Shown: positions 43,101 through 52,112 of the stretch, in pieces
How the letters are laid out: every line of letters starts with the position of its first letter
Position numbering within the stretch: the stretch's first letter is position 1
Assembly: GCA_964519895.1 (NCBI GenBank)
Contig: CAZFLE010000018.1
Coordinates: 18,336 to 82,335, forward strand
From: CAYFPX01 sp964519895
GTDB taxonomy: Bacteria > Myxococcota_A > UBA796 > CAJQPC01
Reading direction: 5' to 3'
Length of the DNA stretch: 64,000 nt
The notes under the pieces: generated by a model
What the model was told of the DNA's origin: nothing
Databases searched by the model: none
Seen by the model: only the letters and a program-made list of their open reading frames with translations
Translations under genes and position numbers: made by a program

Positions 43101-43668
43101 AGGAGCCGCTTTCCAGGACCTGGAGGGACCCCGCGATGACGCCGTCGAGGATGGCCAGAGCGTCGGGCTCGTTTTCTTCGCCGCCGTGGGGCTTGCGGCA
43201 GGACCCGTGGGCCACGCGCAGGTCCTCGATCTCTTCGGGCGGGAGCCTGAAATTGGGCAGGTAGTCGGGCTCGTAGCCCAGCGGGACCTCGGCGAGCTTG
43301 GCGTCGGTGGAGGTGCCGAGCATTCCCAGGGTGTGCAGGTTGTGGCTGTCGCTGCCGTCCTTGAGCTCGATGTCGTAGCTGTACAGCCCGTCGTCTGGCT
43401 CGGTGGTGGAGAAGGGCAGCGTGACGCTCAGCACGCCCACGAAGAGCTTGTCCCCGAGCTGGGTCAGGGTCGTCGGCGTGCCCCGGGCGAACTCGATCAT
43501 CACGCCCTGTTCGTCATACCGGATCCGCCTCTCGTGGATCACCACCACCGCATCGGTCACCGCCTTGGACGTGGCGATGAACACGTGCACCTCGCTCCGG
43601 GTCACCCGGCGCAGCATGGGACCTGCCAGGAGCAGGGGCCACGTGCCAGCGCGGACGGTGTCGGACAT
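40117..43668 (-). CDS. Operon protein 1: oversized PhoD-like metallophosphatase
   Basis: A 1183-residue protein, about twice the usual PhoD length, without a Tat or Sec signal. The catalytic blocks of PhoD-like phosphatase/phosphodiesterases are present in order: HGSCRKPH near 154-161, LTGDQIYADD at 207-216, MFDDHEVTDDWFLN at 397-410 and LSGDVHYANS around 856-865 (H861). Long helical insertions lie between 560 and 830. By family it hydrolyses phosphomonoesters or diesters using Fe3+/Ca2+ or similar metals; since this copy is cytosolic, the substrate should be intracellular. It is the first gene of the operon. The start has an AGGAAGG ribosome site, and a 178-bp divergent promoter region lies upstream. 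Confidence 0.9.
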   Translation of the reverse strand: MSDTVRAGTWPLLLAGPMLRRVTRSEVHVFIATSKAVTDAVVVIHERRIRYDEQGVMIEFARGTPTTLTQLGDKLFVGVLSVTLPFSTTEPDDGLYSYDIELKDGSDSHNLHTLGMLGTSTDAKLAEVPLGYEPDYLPNFRLPPEEIEDLRVAHGSCRKPHGGEENEPDALAILDGVIAGSLQVLESGSWLDELPQSNQERPHQLILTGDQIYADDVAAGLLVCLTDTAETLLGWTEDFPSITSLNEVLLDPGWRTRFLSLAGIKDIPEDGAVEYSWNHLLRYGEWCAMYLFAWSDALWPRDHEDEYDLPQPPIVLNAEEVKSLLEKLEQVSGVKIFPQQYAYAKAVDLTAQFITYLTDFSERVIETWKTTRDKALGYAKTVRYVRRLLANVPTYTMFDDHEVTDDWFLNRNVTDRLLGNTADPVYAGVGPRLLRNGLSAYAIFQHWGNVPDDFATGQLGRDLLDKWTGSKASPPTLAKTANAGDADQLLGISSVLDSHDGLPSTRGEFDRMRWDYAIRFPAHRLVALDTRTWRAFPDQPKFGWATLQAMSSRPLSGDDGADTVREIAQAWQDAANDASSVAMGAWADLITACADAVQAGSATEVRTQLDAIADATTTVVQIVVPSSTERTDFLAQVATYKTSKVPAVAELADGIWSAANFLERLSRAQLVVEFEPLQHAAARLSEYLEAWAHVSYYGVAAALDALVQDAGDDLVVVFDDIAGLDPTVSLRLAIGEVGATVEALLDDIGVDEVSEKLFRDGTNRMGAALISRQALEFQVTTALKETGPSIPTLLLSPAPIFGHKMVEIAQRVALIRDTTKGKPGAEEQDYEAWTVNMPALNDLIEAAREVDRCVVLSGDVHYANSSVNEARLPRRTDPTLTVEERKPCKARYIQLTSSSSRNADAMTRGLGLLDDILWDEDDRLQVIQWDYLVSLTPWSEGDPDDPSLGGYYLEVAEEKLNDLADTAWHMMRDAATYAFVPGALVIKLWTERAKILDYAGRLAHSPIDTVEALSREAIWKLTAASRMTAEFFDDPAFAMFGEFLYAPDVLRAELANFYNEVGVDPEAALKVKTSVLHDHREDRLELYRAFKRYQKYPADSNITGFAQVQELRTVGSANVGLVKFETESGTIRSVAHELLWYPMTNLELDEHQNPIALPLPRTDWVGTLHRAAWTHHEFDQGKT

Positions 43669-43846
43669 CGAGCCTTCCTGCCCCGTTGGGGGCGGCGGGA
43701 GGGGAGCGGTTGCCTCGGGCTCGGGGAGGGTCGAGCCCGGTCCATCTTCTCATGGATGGAGGGTGCCAGTTCAAGTCGAGGTGAGGAGATCCGACTGCAT
43801 GGTGCGTGGCTTCGAGTGGAGCCCCAACCCTTCCGAGGTAGCCAAC

Positions 43847-44515
43847 ATGATCGTCACCGCCTTCCTTCTGTCCGTCGCCGACGCTCGCCCCGTGGAGTCT
43901 GCGGAATTCCGCCACACCGGCGCCACCCTGGACCAGGGGACCTGGTCCATGCGGGTCCTGATGCCCGCCGGCTTCGGCATCACCGATCGGGTCGAGGCCA
44001 AGGTCCTCACGCCCGTTGCTTTCGCGTTCTCCCAGGACCTGCAGCTGGGCGTCGAGGTCGGCCTGCTGGACACCGCGGCCCACGACCTGAGCGTGAACGT
44101 GCTCGGGACCTATTCCCTGGACAACGAGTACATGGGCTTCAGCGGCGGAGGCTCGTACACCTTCACCAGCGGGCGTTCGAGCCTGTCGCTGACCGGCGAC
44201 GTGGCGGTGGGTTTCTACTCGGACTCGGACTATGTCTGGGTCAACCTGCTCGGCTTCTACGACTTCCGCGTCAACGAGCACCACGGCCTGCGCGTGCGGC
44301 TGACCCAGCGGCCCCAGACCTGGGGCAGCGGTGTGCCGGCCGGCTCCGCCGCCATCGCCTGGGTCGGTGGCAACGAGACCCTGCGCGCCCAGGTCGGCGT
44401 GGGCATGGCCTATGGCCAGGACCTGATCGACCTGGCAGACATGCTCGAGCCGTGGGGCATCGACATCCCCAAGGTCATGCCCTACCCGGACGTGGCGCTG
44501 TGGTGGACGTTCTGA
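43847..44515 (+). CDS. Small outer-membrane beta-barrel protein
   Basis: A 222-residue protein starting MIVTAFLLSVADARPVESAE, a signal peptide probably cleaved after ADA. The rest alternates polar and hydrophobic residues in antiparallel strands (WSMRVLMPAGFGITDRVEAK, then LNVLG-type turns and DYVWVNLLGFYDFRVNEHH) and ends in Phe (DVALWWTF), the classic C-terminal signal for BAM-dependent insertion. Length suggests an 8-10-strand barrel; a transport or structural role is unknown. A GAGG ribosome site lies 8 bp upstream; the frame continues upstream, but the signal peptide decides the start. It is divergent from the five-gene operon. Confidence 0.78.
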   Translation: MIVTAFLLSVADARPVESAEFRHTGATLDQGTWSMRVLMPAGFGITDRVEAKVLTPVAFAFSQDLQLGVEVGLLDTAAHDLSVNVLGTYSLDNEYMGFSGGGSYTFTSGRSSLSLTGDVAVGFYSDSDYVWVNLLGFYDFRVNEHHGLRVRLTQRPQTWGSGVPAGSAAIAWVGGNETLRAQVGVGMAYGQDLIDLADMLEPWGIDIPKVMPYPDVALWWTF

Positions 44516-44673
44516 TCCGGGGGAGCACCGCGGACCCTCCTGGCACAAGCTGCGACATCCTTCGCTTTGCCGATGGGCACTGTGGGAGCACGACGCCTAC
44601 CGCGCCCTGGACCCTGGACGGCCAGGACACGGGCCGGGTCGGGGTTCGGCTCGACGGCCTGTAGTCACCCCCC

Positions 44674-44709
44674 CCCGCGCCGCGGACCCAATCGCATGGG
44701 CGGCGCGGG
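44674..44709. terminator. Strong GC hairpin downstream of the beta-barrel gene
   Basis: A perfect 10-bp stem, CCCGCGCCGC pairing with GCGGCGCGGG, encloses a 16-nt loop 159 nt after the barrel stop, preceded by a run of nine C. It may terminate the barrel transcript. Between 44516 and 44673 I see no convincing gene. Confidence 0.45.
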
Positions 44710-44741
44710 TCGTAGGTCTGGCCCTAAGGTGGCACGGTGAA

Positions 44742-45025
44742 GCCATCGTCGGCTGAGGTGTGCCTGAGGCGCACTTTCGGCCGGGATGACTCGCCATCGG
44801 CGGCGGAAGTGTCTCGAGGGCGCACTTTCGGCCGGGATGAGGCGCCATCGGCGGCGGAAGTGTGTCTGAGGCGCACTTTCGGCCGGGATGACTCGCCATC
44901 GGCGGCGGAAGTGTCTCGAGGGCGCACTTTCGGCCGGGATGAGGCGCCATCGGCGGCGGAAGTGTCCCGGGGGCGCACTTCCGGCCGGGATGACTCGCCA
45001 TCCGCCGCGGAAGTGTCGCCGGGCG
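44742..45025. repeat. 51-bp tandem repeat array B (same family as array A, opposite strand)
   Basis: Five units at exactly 51 bp (GCACTT at 44771, 44822, 44873, 44924, 44975) plus partial ends. Units alternate between two variants (GATGACTCG and GATGAGGCG loops), and units 1 and 3 are identical, so the array grew partly by duplicating 102-bp pairs. The consensus blocks GGCGGCGGAAGTGTC, GGCGCACTT, GGGATG and CCATC match array A read in reverse complement, without gaps. It ends about 15 bp before the stop of the propeller lipoprotein gene. Confidence 0.92.
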
Positions 45026-45039
45026 CGATCTCCAAGCTC

Positions 45040-46965
<1,926 letters not shown>

Positions 46966-47035
46966 GCTGCCTCCAGTGGAATGACCCTACATCGGACGCC
47001 GACCATGGGGCCTTAGTAGCCCCAACGTCCCCGGG

Positions 47036-47173
47036 TCACCCCCCCGGCCGAAGCCGCTCCAGTGGCAGGGCCCGCTCGGCCTCTCCCGCGTCCCGGCAGG
47101 CCTGGATCGCCTCTTCGTAGCAGGCCCCGGCCTCGGGGTCGGCCACCTGGACACCGAGGAGCTGGCCAGCACC
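47036..47173 (-). pseudogene. C-terminal remnant of a TPR-type protein
   Basis: A 45-codon stretch without a start codon reads GAGQLLGVQVADPEAGACYE, then EAIQACRDAGEAERALPLER, and ends LRPGG at a TGA (47036-47038). The helix pattern and codon use are those of a TPR tail such as occurs at the ends of myxobacterial kinase-TPR proteins. It overlaps nothing convincing on the other strand. It is probably the leftover of a deleted gene. Confidence 0.4.
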
Positions 47174-47198
47174 TTGACGGCGACGGCGGTACTTCCGA

Positions 47199-47513
47199 TC
47201 ACGCCTCGCCGCTGCCCGCCTTGGCCTGGCCGTTCAGACCTCGGGCCATGCGCCGAACCACGCCCTCGGCCTCGACGGGGTCGGCGCCGAACTCCTGGAT
47301 CAGCCAGCCTCGGACCTGCATTGGTCCTGCGCCGCTGTGGATCCGGACGTTGGCCTCGGTCTCGAGCTTCTCGGTCCACAGGGCGTCGACCAGCTCGTCG
47401 GCGCGGGACCGGGCGACCCCGGACCGGTGGACGAGCTGGGCCTTGATGGCGCCGGGACGGTCTCCCCGGCCCAGGCCGGCGCTGATCTGGATGCGGATGG
47501 CTTGAGTGTCCAT
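47199..47513 (-). CDS. Small hypothetical protein
   Basis: A 104-residue predicted soluble protein, MDTQAIRIQISAGLGRGDRP, then SGVARSRADELVDALWTEKL and RGWLIQEFGADPVEAEGVVR. It appears to have two short helical repeats of the type 'QI..GL..GD.P..I...LV..SG', reminiscent of small DNA-binding or regulatory-domain folds, but I recognise no family. The ATG at 47513 is chosen over a frame opening at 47573 because conservation-like sequence begins there. It is isolated between gene remnants and may itself be a remnant. Confidence 0.5.
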   Translation of the reverse strand: MDTQAIRIQISAGLGRGDRPGAIKAQLVHRSGVARSRADELVDALWTEKLETEANVRIHSGAGPMQVRGWLIQEFGADPVEAEGVVRRMARGLNGQAKAGSGEA

Positions 47514-47615
47514 GGGGGGGTCGACTCCGAGAGGCTCTGGGCCTGGACGGGCCCCCGACCGGATGTCCCTCACCGGGGGTCAACGGCTGCCAGAGGCGCT
47601 TGGAAGAGCCGCCGT

Positions 47616-47918
47616 TCAGGTCACCGGCTGGGGCGCGTCGCCGGGCAGCGTGAAGTGGAAGGTGGTGCCCGAGCCAAGGGCAGACTCCAGCCAGATCCTG
47701 CCGCCCGCGCTCTCGATGGCCCGCTTGCAGACGTCCCGTGCAGGCGCCCCCAGGAACGCAGGGTGGCGGCCGCCCAGGATGGGTCGCCAGCCGTCGTTGT
47801 ACAGCACGTTCAGGTCGGGCCCCAGCCAGAGCACCACGGGAAAGCGGCTGGCCCAGTCGACGGCCCGGACCATGTCCGCCATGGCGTCGTCGCCGGAGAT
47901 CAGCTCCGACACGCTCAT
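47616..47918 (-). pseudogene. Internally deleted hybrid sensor kinase (PAS start joined to ATPase end)
   Basis: A 100-codon open frame. Residues 19-62 (AVDWASRFPVVLWLGPDLNV, LYNDGWRPILGGRHPAFLG) are the beginning of the PAS domain typical of hybrid histidine kinases. Residues 64-93 (CKRAIESAGGRIWLESALGS, GTTFHFTLPGD) are the end of the HATPase_c domain. The phospho-acceptor His domain and the ATP-binding N, G1 and most G2 boxes are absent. The two ends are joined in frame near residues 62-64, so a large internal deletion has occurred. Kinase activity is impossible; the short product may be non-functional. Confidence 0.7.
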
Positions 47919-48033
47919 GGCGACAGGAGTCGGCGGGTCACTCGCCAAGATGTGGGTCCTGGAGGCCGGGTTCGAGGCGTGATTCTCACCCTCTGCCCCC
48001 GGGATGACAAGCGGTGGACCCCGTGCGCGGGGT

Positions 48034-48756
48034 ATGACCCGTGACATGGGCCTCGCGCTGTTCATCGCTGCCGGCTGCGGATTGTGGGCCGACGAACTGG
48101 ACACCGGCACGGTCGATGATGGCTATTTTCACCCGGACGAGTGGGGCTTCGAGGCCTGGGGCTACTACGACGGTCAGACTCTGGGAGAGTTCCAGTTCAA
48201 CGACGGCTCTTCCAGCGCCATTCCCGCCTATGTGCTCGTGAATCTGCGCCAGGGTGGATTGTCCTGCGGCTGGATCGGGGCGCTGACCGTCGAGGGTGCG
48301 GCGGCGCTGGACGCGGACCAGTGGGTCGGCTTCACCGTGAGCCTGGACATGACGTGGACGGACTGCGAGGACCTGGACCCCCAGGAGTGGGGCGCCGGTC
48401 ATCCGGACGCGGTCCTGGGCGGCCTGTCGATGGGGCTGGCGTGGAAGGACATGACCGACGACCTGGACCAGCAGATCCAGAACTACGTGGGGCCGGACAA
48501 TCCGGCCTATGAGCAGCAGTACGTCGACTACGCCTTCACCCAGATCCTGGGGCTCCAGGATCCAGACAGCCTGGCGTGGACCGCATTCGATGTGGGACCG
48601 GCCTTTACCTACCTGACCGACGAGGCGGGCGTGCTGGCCGCCACCCCGGACGGCCTGGTCTCCGTCCTCCGCGAGGACGACCTGTTGGAGGGCGTGGTCT
48701 CCGGCGCGAGCCTGGTGCCTCGGCCGCTCTCGGAGATCACCCCGTTCATCTTCTGA
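48034..48756 (+). CDS. Predicted lipoprotein of unknown function
   Basis: A 240-residue protein starting MTRDMGLALFIAAGCGLW (lipobox AAGC); the second Met at 48046 is an alternative start. The mature protein is acidic with many aromatic residues (YFHPDEWGFEAWGYYDGQTL, then YVGPDNPAYEQQYVDYAF) and four Cys after the lipid anchor, without repeats or recognised domains. A perfect 6-bp hairpin (ACCCCG/CGGGGT, 48018-48033) ends directly before the ATG and could mask the translation start. The gene is convergent with the acyl-reductase gene 27 bp downstream. Confidence 0.7.
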   Translation: MTRDMGLALFIAAGCGLWADELDTGTVDDGYFHPDEWGFEAWGYYDGQTLGEFQFNDGSSSAIPAYVLVNLRQGGLSCGWIGALTVEGAAALDADQWVGFTVSLDMTWTDCEDLDPQEWGAGHPDAVLGGLSMGLAWKDMTDDLDQQIQNYVGPDNPAYEQQYVDYAFTQILGLQDPDSLAWTAFDVGPAFTYLTDEAGVLAATPDGLVSVLREDDLLEGVVSGASLVPRPLSEITPFIF

Positions 48757-48783
48757 GGGACGGGGGACGTCTTCAGAGGCCCG

Positions 48784-50700
48784 CTACACCTTGACCGAGC
48801 GCAGGATCTTGCCAATCAGGCCGGCGCCGTCGGACCGAGAGGGCGCGTCGCTGTCCGCGGGCACCATGCGCACGCCGCGGTTGAGCACCCGCAGCCCGGC
48901 GTCGGGCGTGAGCTGGCCAAAGAACGCGGCTGCGGTCCCGAGGGGCGTCGAGACCCGGGCCGGGCGGTGGGTGATCGCTTGTGTGACCAGCTCGGCGGCC
49001 TGGTCCACTTCGAGGGCGGGCCAGCTGCGGTACAGCGTCGACGGGGCGATCATCGGCGTGCGCACCAGGGGCATGAACACCGACGTGAAGGCCACGCCGT
49101 CGTGGAGCACCTCGGCGTGAATGGACGAGCTCGCCGCCTCGAGGGCGGCCTTGCTGGCGATGTAGGCGGCGTACCGGGGGACGCGGGTCTGCAGGCCCAT
49201 GGACAGGATGTTCACCACGTGCCCGCGGCCGCGCTCGCGCATCCCGGGCAGGAAGCCCAGGATCAGGCGCAGGGCTCCGAAGTAGTTGAGCTGCATGGTG
49301 CGCTCGAAGTCGTGGAAGCGGTCGCTGCTGTCGGACACCGGGCGCCGGATCGAGCGCCCGGCGTTGTTGATCAGCACATCGCACCCGCCCAGCTCCTCGA
49401 CCGCAGCGATCAGGCCGTCGATGGCGTCGGCGTCGGACAGGTCGCAGGGCAGGACCGTCGCCGTGCCCCCGGCGTCTCGGATGTCCGTCGCGAGGGCCTG
49501 GAGCTTGTCCGCGGACCGCGCCACCAGCACCGTGTGGGCGCCGTGGGCCGAGAGCACACGGGCCACCTCTTCGCCGATGCCCGAAGAAGCGCCGGTGACG
49601 ACCACCCGCCGGCCGGCGACGGCCTGGGACAGGGTCGGGGCCGCAGCGGGCCGCAGCACGCGCTCCCAGTGGTCCCACAGGCGGGTCGCGTAGGTGTCGA
49701 ATGGCGGGCAGACCACCCCGCCGGCGTCCAGCAGAGCCCAGGTCGCGTCCGACGCGATGCGCGTGCGGCCGGAGATCAGGCCGAGCATCGCGCTGCCGCT
49801 GGCGCCGCCCAGCCAGCGCTTGCGGGCCCGCTTGACCGGCGGGAGGCCCCGCAGCATGGGGGCGACGATGGGGAAGGCGTCGAAGAACTCGGGGGTGATG
49901 CGCAGGGCGAAGCGGGGTGCGTGGGCCGCCTGGGCGATGCGGTTGGCGGCCTGGCCCAGAGTGGGCGGGTGTGGGTCCACCAGGTGGAAGCTTCGGCCGT
50001 CCAGTCCCGGCTGGCGGAGCAGGTGGACCAGGGCCTGGGCGGCGAAGTCCACCGGCGCGAGGGGCAGCGGGGCGCCTTCGAAGCCGGGCAGGGGCACCCA
50101 GGCCGGGAGCGCTCCCCGCAGCTTGCGCACCAGGGGGAACAGGTGGGCCAGGCCGTCGACCCGATCGCTCTCGCCCGTCCTGCTGTTGCCGACGAGCATC
50201 CCGGGTCGGTAGATCCGCCAGGGGCCGTCGTGGGCCTGGACCAGGGCCTCGGCCTGGAACTTGGAGCGGGCGTAGGGGTGGCCGTGGGCCTGGCCCCGAT
50301 CCAGGTCGTCCTCGCCAAAGGCACCCTGGAAGTCGCCAGCCACTGCGATGGTGCTCACGTGGTGGAAGGTCGCGCCCAGCAGCGTCGCCAGCGCCAGGGC
50401 TTGCTCTGTGCCGCCCACGTTTGCGTCGTGGTTCGCCGCCTCGTCGGCCTTCAGGTCGTAGAGGGCCGCGCAGTGGACCAGGTGCGCGACGTCGTCCAGG
50501 GCAGAGCGGTCCACCCCCAGGGCGGGCCGTGCCAGGTCGCCGGCCACGGCCACGACCCGGTTCCCCCAGCGGGCGGCGTTGAGCGCGTCAAACCGCCCCC
50601 GAGACCCTTCGCGCACGACCACAGCCACAGGGCCATCGGCGACGAGCTGGTCCACCACGTGCCTGCCCAGGAACCCTGTTCCGCCTGTCACCAGGACCAT
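48784..50700 (-). CDS. Bidomain SDR oxidoreductase, AcrA1-like fatty acyl-CoA reductase
   Basis: A 638-residue fusion of two short-chain dehydrogenase/reductases. Residues 1-340 are an extended SDR of the NAD_binding_4 type: GGTGFLGRHVVDQLV near 6-20, YARSK with Y143/K147 and YRPGMLVGNSRTG near 164-176. Residues 362-620 are a classical SDR: TGASSGIG at 369-376, NNAG at 445-448, S500, Y513 and K517. The order and length match mycobacterial AcrA1 proteins, which reduce acyl-CoA or fatty aldehydes towards alcohols and wax esters. Both catalytic sets are intact. GGGAG lies 7 bp before the ATG. A role in lipid or wax metabolism is likely; the substrate is inferred. Confidence 0.85.
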   Translation of the reverse strand: MVLVTGGTGFLGRHVVDQLVADGPVAVVVREGSRGRFDALNAARWGNRVVAVAGDLARPALGVDRSALDDVAHLVHCAALYDLKADEAANHDANVGGTEQALALATLLGATFHHVSTIAVAGDFQGAFGEDDLDRGQAHGHPYARSKFQAEALVQAHDGPWRIYRPGMLVGNSRTGESDRVDGLAHLFPLVRKLRGALPAWVPLPGFEGAPLPLAPVDFAAQALVHLLRQPGLDGRSFHLVDPHPPTLGQAANRIAQAAHAPRFALRITPEFFDAFPIVAPMLRGLPPVKRARKRWLGGASGSAMLGLISGRTRIASDATWALLDAGGVVCPPFDTYATRLWDHWERVLRPAAAPTLSQAVAGRRVVVTGASSGIGEEVARVLSAHGAHTVLVARSADKLQALATDIRDAGGTATVLPCDLSDADAIDGLIAAVEELGGCDVLINNAGRSIRRPVSDSSDRFHDFERTMQLNYFGALRLILGFLPGMRERGRGHVVNILSMGLQTRVPRYAAYIASKAALEAASSSIHAEVLHDGVAFTSVFMPLVRTPMIAPSTLYRSWPALEVDQAAELVTQAITHRPARVSTPLGTAAAFFGQLTPDAGLRVLNRGVRMVPADSDAPSRSDGAGLIGKILRSVKV

Positions 50701-50777
50701 CGCTCGCTCTCCCGTCTGAAGAGTGGCTATTCCGACCGCAGGGGCGCGGCCGTCAAGCTGGCGGGGTAGGCTCCCAG

Positions 50778-52112
50778 ATGCGCTTGCCGCTTGCGTCCGC
50801 TGCCCTGATGTTCGCTGCCCTGGCCTGCTCGGGCGAGCCGGGCACGGCGGACTCCGGCACCCCGGCCTTGCTGCCGGACACCGGCACCCCGGGGGCCGTG
50901 CTGTCCTTTGCAGGGTCGCGCCCGGTGAACCTGGTGGTGGTCAGCCTGGACACGCTCCGGCGCGATCGGATCGGCTGGTTCTCGGGCGGCGACACCACGC
51001 CGGTCCTGGACGCGCGGCTGGCCCAGGGTGTGGTGCTTGCCCAGCACCGGGCGTGCAGCAACTGGACCTACCCGGCGCTGCTCTGCCTGCTCAGCGGTGC
51101 CTACCCCACCGATCTGGGCTTCATGCCGCGCAACACCGAGCCTGCGCCCCCTGGCATCGAGACCCTGGCCGAAGTCCTGGGCGCGTCCGGGTACGGGTCT
51201 GCGCTGGTGGGCTCCCAGTACCTGCTGGACCCCTCGGTCGCGCTGATCCAGGGCTTCGACCACGTGGACACGGACGGCGAGTGGTCCGCGGAGACCGTGA
51301 CGTCCCGGGCCCTCGATGCGGCGACCGAGCTCGCCGAGCCCTGGTATCTGCATGCCCACTACCTGGATCCCCACCTGCCCTACACGGCCCCGGCGGAGTT
51401 CGAGCGGCGGCCAGACGACCTGGCGAGCACCGCGTTCGATCTGACCGACCCAGAGGTGGTGCACGCGGTCATCGAGGGCTGGGACGACCTGGACGAGGAC
51501 GAGCGGGCGGCGCTGCTGGCCAACGTGGCGGTGCTCTATGACGCCGAGGTCCGGTACATGGACCACCAGGTCGGTGTCCTGCTGGACGGGCTCGAGGCCG
51601 GGGGCCTGCTGGAGCAGGCGCTGGTGGTGCTCGTCTCGGACCACGGGGAGCAGTTCTACGAGCACAACCAGTTCGAACACGGCGGCAGCCTGTACGGCGA
51701 GGAGACCTGGGCCTTGGCGTCGTTCCACGGGCCGGGGTTGAACCCCGCCGTGCACGCCGATGGCACGAGCCAGATCGACGTGGCGCCCACGGTGCTCGAC
51801 GCGCTGGGGCTGGCTCCTGCCCCCCAGGCCACGGGGGCGGTGGTCGGTGTGGCTGCGCCGGAGCGCCCCTTGTTCGCGGGCTTCGTGCGCCAGCGCCTGA
51901 CGGTCCAGAGCGCCGAGATCGGAGACGATCGGCTGCTCTTCAACTGGGGCCTGGAAGCGTTCGAGCTGTACGGACTGGCCCAGGACCCCCAGGAACAGAC
52001 GGACCTCTACGACGCGGACGACCCCACGGCCCAGGCCCTGATCGACGTGCTCTGGCCCCAGGTGGAGCGCCTGGCCGAGGTGCTCGGGGCCGAAGTGCCG
52101 GAGGCCCCTTGA
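50778..52112 (+). CDS. Sulfatase/alkaline-phosphatase-superfamily lipoprotein
   Basis: A 444-residue protein starting MRLPLASAALMFAALACSGE (lipobox LAC, Cys17). The fold is that of the sulfatase superfamily: VVVSLDTLRRDRIG with metal-binding D58, the nucleophile region CSNWTYPALLCLLSGAYP, and the second metal site SDHGEQFYEHN (D288, H289) followed by HGGSLYGEE. The sulfatase signature C/S-x-P-x-R is absent; Thr97 sits at the nucleophile position, as in phosphoglycerol-transferase or phosphodiesterase-like members. It is therefore more likely to act on phosphodiesters or phospholipid head groups than on sulfate esters. It is divergent from the acyl reductase and abuts the convergent glycosyltransferase gene without a gap. 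Confidence 0.85.
   Translation: MRLPLASAALMFAALACSGEPGTADSGTPALLPDTGTPGAVLSFAGSRPVNLVVVSLDTLRRDRIGWFSGGDTTPVLDARLAQGVVLAQHRACSNWTYPALLCLLSGAYPTDLGFMPRNTEPAPPGIETLAEVLGASGYGSALVGSQYLLDPSVALIQGFDHVDTDGEWSAETVTSRALDAATELAEPWYLHAHYLDPHLPYTAPAEFERRPDDLASTAFDLTDPEVVHAVIEGWDDLDEDERAALLANVAVLYDAEVRYMDHQVGVLLDGLEAGGLLEQALVVLVSDHGEQFYEHNQFEHGGSLYGEETWALASFHGPGLNPAVHADGTSQIDVAPTVLDALGLAPAPQATGAVVGVAAPERPLFAGFVRQRLTVQSAEIGDDRLLFNWGLEAFELYGLAQDPQEQTDLYDADDPTAQALIDVLWPQVERLAEVLGAEVPEAP

Noticed and set aside
27273..43668. Prophage tail or contractile injection cluster
   Set aside because: No sheath, tube, tape-measure, baseplate, lysozyme or AAA ATPase gene was recognised, and the lead gene is a PhoD-like enzyme. 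Distant structural similarity cannot be excluded without modelling.
44502..44664. 54-codon frame after the beta-barrel gene (starts VVDVLIRGST)
   Set aside because: It overlaps the barrel's 3' end, has no ribosome site or domain, and is probably noise.
44742..45025. CRISPR array
   Set aside because: The units abut each other with no unique 25-40-bp spacers; only 4-11-nt loops vary, and no cas gene is nearby.
50778..52112. Classical arylsulfatase
   Set aside because: The formylglycine motif C/S-x-P-x-R is missing.
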